From Alphaproteobacteria bacterium (GTDB taxonomy: Bacteria > Pseudomonadota > Alphaproteobacteria > Thalassobaculales > Thalassobaculaceae): 8,113 nucleotides of DNA. The stretch's first letter is position 1. Every line of letters starts with the position of its first letter. Below are positions 6,514-8,113 of this stretch, in pieces. The stretch spans positions 1-8,113 of the forward strand of contig JAPKDN010000120.1 of NCBI GenBank assembly GCA_028822575.1, read 5' to 3'. A program made the position numbers and the translations under genes. Under the pieces are notes generated by a model. That model saw only the letters and a program-made list of their open reading frames with translations, did no database searches and was not told the DNA's origin.

Positions 6514-6763
6514 GTGTGGTCTCCACATCTAGAGATTTAGAATTAGGGCGGATCGTCCTCGTTTGGCTCGCATCGTGCAAATCAACGCTCCGCCAAGAGG
6601 CGTAAAATCAAGTGGCGGATTGATCACGCACCCATCTGTTCAACCCCGACGCGCTTGCTTTGACTTTAAAAAAACCAGTTGGAATTTAAAGGAAGTTCGA
6701 TTTAACACAACTAGTGTTACTGGCAATGACCATGCGTGTGACCGTGATGGTTGGGACCGCTGT
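6514..6763 (-). promoter_or_regulatory. Operon leader/promoter region with 17-base palindrome
   Basis: A 250-base gap upstream of the five-gene operon and downstream of the kinase pseudogene, holding no gene. TAACAC-AACTA-GTGTTA (6703-6719) is a perfect six-base inverted repeat with a five-base spacer. On the minus strand it lies between a TTGCCA (6721-6726) that resembles a -35 box and a weak TAAATC/TTAAAT -10 candidate (15-16 base spacing), an arrangement that would suit a repressor site. Closer to the gene there is a short CGCC-AAGA-GGCG hairpin (6591-6602) and a looser TCCGCC/GGCGGA pair (6589-6594 and 6614-6619). Promoter assignment is tentative. Confidence 0.35.
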
Positions 6764-7988
6764 TCACGAAAAGAGAGGTGTGGGTGCCTCAAGCCATCCG
6801 GAGTGGCTCTCTAAACCAAGATCACCTTCCATCGCGGACATCAATGATTTCGATGTGGATAGTGCCATACCAGAACCTTCGTTATCATGTGTTTTCATAC
6901 CGAGGCAATTGAAAGGTTTGAACTGGTCTTTTTGTTTGCCCTCCGGGATACCTGGACCGTCATCAAGTATTTCGATACGGAGGAAACCTTCTTCCTGGAA
7001 CTCGACACGCAAAACAATCACCGTTCCCACCGGGTGGTATTTCATTGCATTCGATAAGATGTCCATCAAAACCTGATTTATTCGTGTTCGATCCGTTTTG
7101 AGTGTTGGGAGGCTCCCATTCCCCACGTCTGATATATCTAGATTAAGGCCTTTGGATCGAATTTGAATCTCCGGGAAAGACACGCAATTGGAAAGGATAT
7201 CGTCGGCAGCTATATCTTCAATTTCCAACGGAAATACACCTTGTTCAATTTGGCCCAAGGCCAGAATGTGATCGACGAGGCCAGAAAGATGGCTCCTGGC
7301 TTTTACAATTTGATCCACTGATTGTGTTTGATCCTCGGAAATTGGGTTTTCATCGTCCATCCCATGTATTTGTCCAAACCCCACTATCGCATTGAGTGGT
7401 GCCCGCTGCTCGTGGCTCATGGACGACAGAAATTCAGTCTTCGCCATATTCGCTAAATTGGCTTCGTCCCCGGCTTCCTCTAACTCTTTCACGCTGGAAT
7501 GAAATTCCATTTTACCAATGACGAGATGACCCAGACCCGCCACCAATGCACGCTGATAAACCGTTAGAGTTCGGGGCTTTGAATCGATAGCGCACAGTGT
7601 TCCCAGGTTCCATCCGCCCGGTGTTTTGAGAGGCGCGCCCGCGTAAAATTGAACATGGGGGGGGGAGGCCCCAGTGGGTTTTCAAAGGATCTAGGATCCT
7701 AGGTCGCATCTTCGACAATAAGGAGTTCATCTCTAAAGGTGACGTGGGTGCAAAACGCCCACTCGCCCAGAGTCTCGGTTGCGTCCAGGCCAAACCTTAA
7801 CTTAAACCATTAACGTTCCTCATCAATCATAGAAACCAACGACATCGGCACGCCAAGCACCTGCGGGACAATGCGCAGGATTCTATCGAACGCGGGCTCC
7901 GGCGGCATATCCAATATTTGGTAACGGTGTAGCCACTCCCGGCGCCCAGGCGCCCAGGCTCGCTGACTGGAGGTTCAGCGATTATCAC
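6764..7988 (-). pseudogene. GAF-domain sensor histidine kinase, degraded
   Basis: Read on the minus strand from a possible GTG at 7988, the conceptual protein has an N-terminal GAF domain, then HisKA and HATPase_c. GAF pieces appear in successive frames: HRYQILDMPPEPAFDRI, LGVPMSLVSMIDEER, WAFCTHVTFRDELLIVEDAT, DPRSFENP, then PPHVQFYAGAPLKTPGGW and LGTLCAID. They are broken by an 8-base tandem duplication (7943-7958), a TAA (7810-7812, where Gln is usual), a TAG (7699-7701) and a one-base loss between 7655 and 7674 beside a run of nine G. Downstream the frame stays open to the stop at 6764. It has the phospho-acceptor His (codon 7412-7414) in MSHEQRAPLNAI, DILSNAMKYHP, DDGPGIP and EGSGMALSTSK, but ends without the usual FxxxLP tail. 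The region is more AT-rich than the operon. Without its sensor domain it is probably inactive. Confidence 0.88.
7941..7958. repeat. 8-base tandem duplication inside the kinase pseudogene
   Basis: GG followed by two exact copies of CGCCCAGG (7943-7950 and 7951-7958). Removing one copy joins the reading frames on the minus strand into SEPGRREWLHRYQILDMPPE, a gap-free match in length to the usual start of this GAF family (NEAERLAALRRYGILDTPPE-like). The duplication is therefore the likely cause of the frame break. Confidence 0.75.
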
Positions 7989-8113
7989 TCCATAGTTTCC
8001 ATTAATGCTAGTTGGCTGACGTTATCCGGTTTGTTCGCGCGTTAGTTCGATGAAATTGCAACTTTCAGATGCCGCATCCATTCAGGTTTCTATCGCAATT
8101 TATATTTTTGTAA
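7989..8113. other. AT-rich region upstream of the pseudogene, no gene seen
   Basis: It probably held the promoter of the former kinase gene. An ATG at 8050 on the plus strand opens 21 codons to the window edge, but has no ribosome binding site and no recognisable product, so it is not called. No repeat or hairpin of note. Confidence 0.4.

Noticed and set aside
6764..7546. An intact short histidine kinase of about 260 residues from a TTG at 7546
   Set aside because: The same frame continues upstream into GAF sequence (HVQFYAGAPL, LGTLCAID), no ribosome binding site marks the TTG, and the sensor part is broken; it is better described as the remaining part of a pseudogene.
7512..7793. Open frame of 93 codons on the minus strand
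   Set aside because: It is the wrong frame of the GAF pseudogene; the GAF residues are found in the two other frames.
8050..8113. Plus-strand open frame from ATG 8050 to the window edge
   Set aside because: Only 21 codons are visible, no ribosome binding site precedes them, and no motif is recognisable.

Overview
The window looks like chromosomal DNA of a proteobacterium, most likely an alphaproteobacterium. The operon is G+C-rich, the glutathione S-transferases are of common alphaproteobacterial types, and a GAF/HisKA/HATPase sensor kinase of the kind frequent in that class is present as a wreck. The taxonomic call is inference from protein style. I see no RNA genes, CRISPR array, transposase or phage genes.

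Layout. (1) 1-1291, minus strand: the N-terminal 430 residues of a gamma-glutamyltransferase-family protein, cut by the left window edge. (2) 1292-1495: a divergent intergenic region with a TGTGATCACA palindrome. (3) 1496-2107, plus strand: a complete glutathione S-transferase (GST). (4) 2116-2156: a strong hairpin between convergent genes, usable on both strands. (5) 6513 down to 2230, minus strand: a tight five-gene operon, read in the order GST, enoyl-CoA hydratase/isomerase family protein, short-chain dehydrogenase (SDR), gamma-carbonic-anhydrase-fold hexapeptide protein, and thiolase-like protein with an extra C-terminal domain. Gaps are 11, 29, 18 and 14 bases. (6) 6514-6763: an AT-rich leader with a 17-base palindrome. 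(7) 7988 down to 6764, minus strand: a GAF-domain histidine kinase pseudogene with four recognisable lesions. (8) 7989-8113: no supported gene.

How the genes may work together. The operon pairs CoA-thioester enzymes with a GST, and a second GST and a GGT-like protein lie next door. This suggests catabolism of a CoA-activated compound with a reactive (epoxide or electrophilic) intermediate handled by glutathione. That picture is inference; no substrate can be read from sequence. Several enzymes lack the textbook catalytic residues of their superfamilies. The thiolase-like protein lacks both catalytic cysteines and the GHP histidine. The SDR has Phe in place of the catalytic Tyr. The hydratase-fold protein lacks the glutamate pair but keeps a PaaG-type Asp. 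The GGT-like protein keeps the catalytic Thr but not most gamma-glutamyl-binding residues. The gamma-carbonic-anhydrase-like protein, by contrast, keeps its metal site and may be a PaaY/CaiE-like partner of the CoA enzymes.
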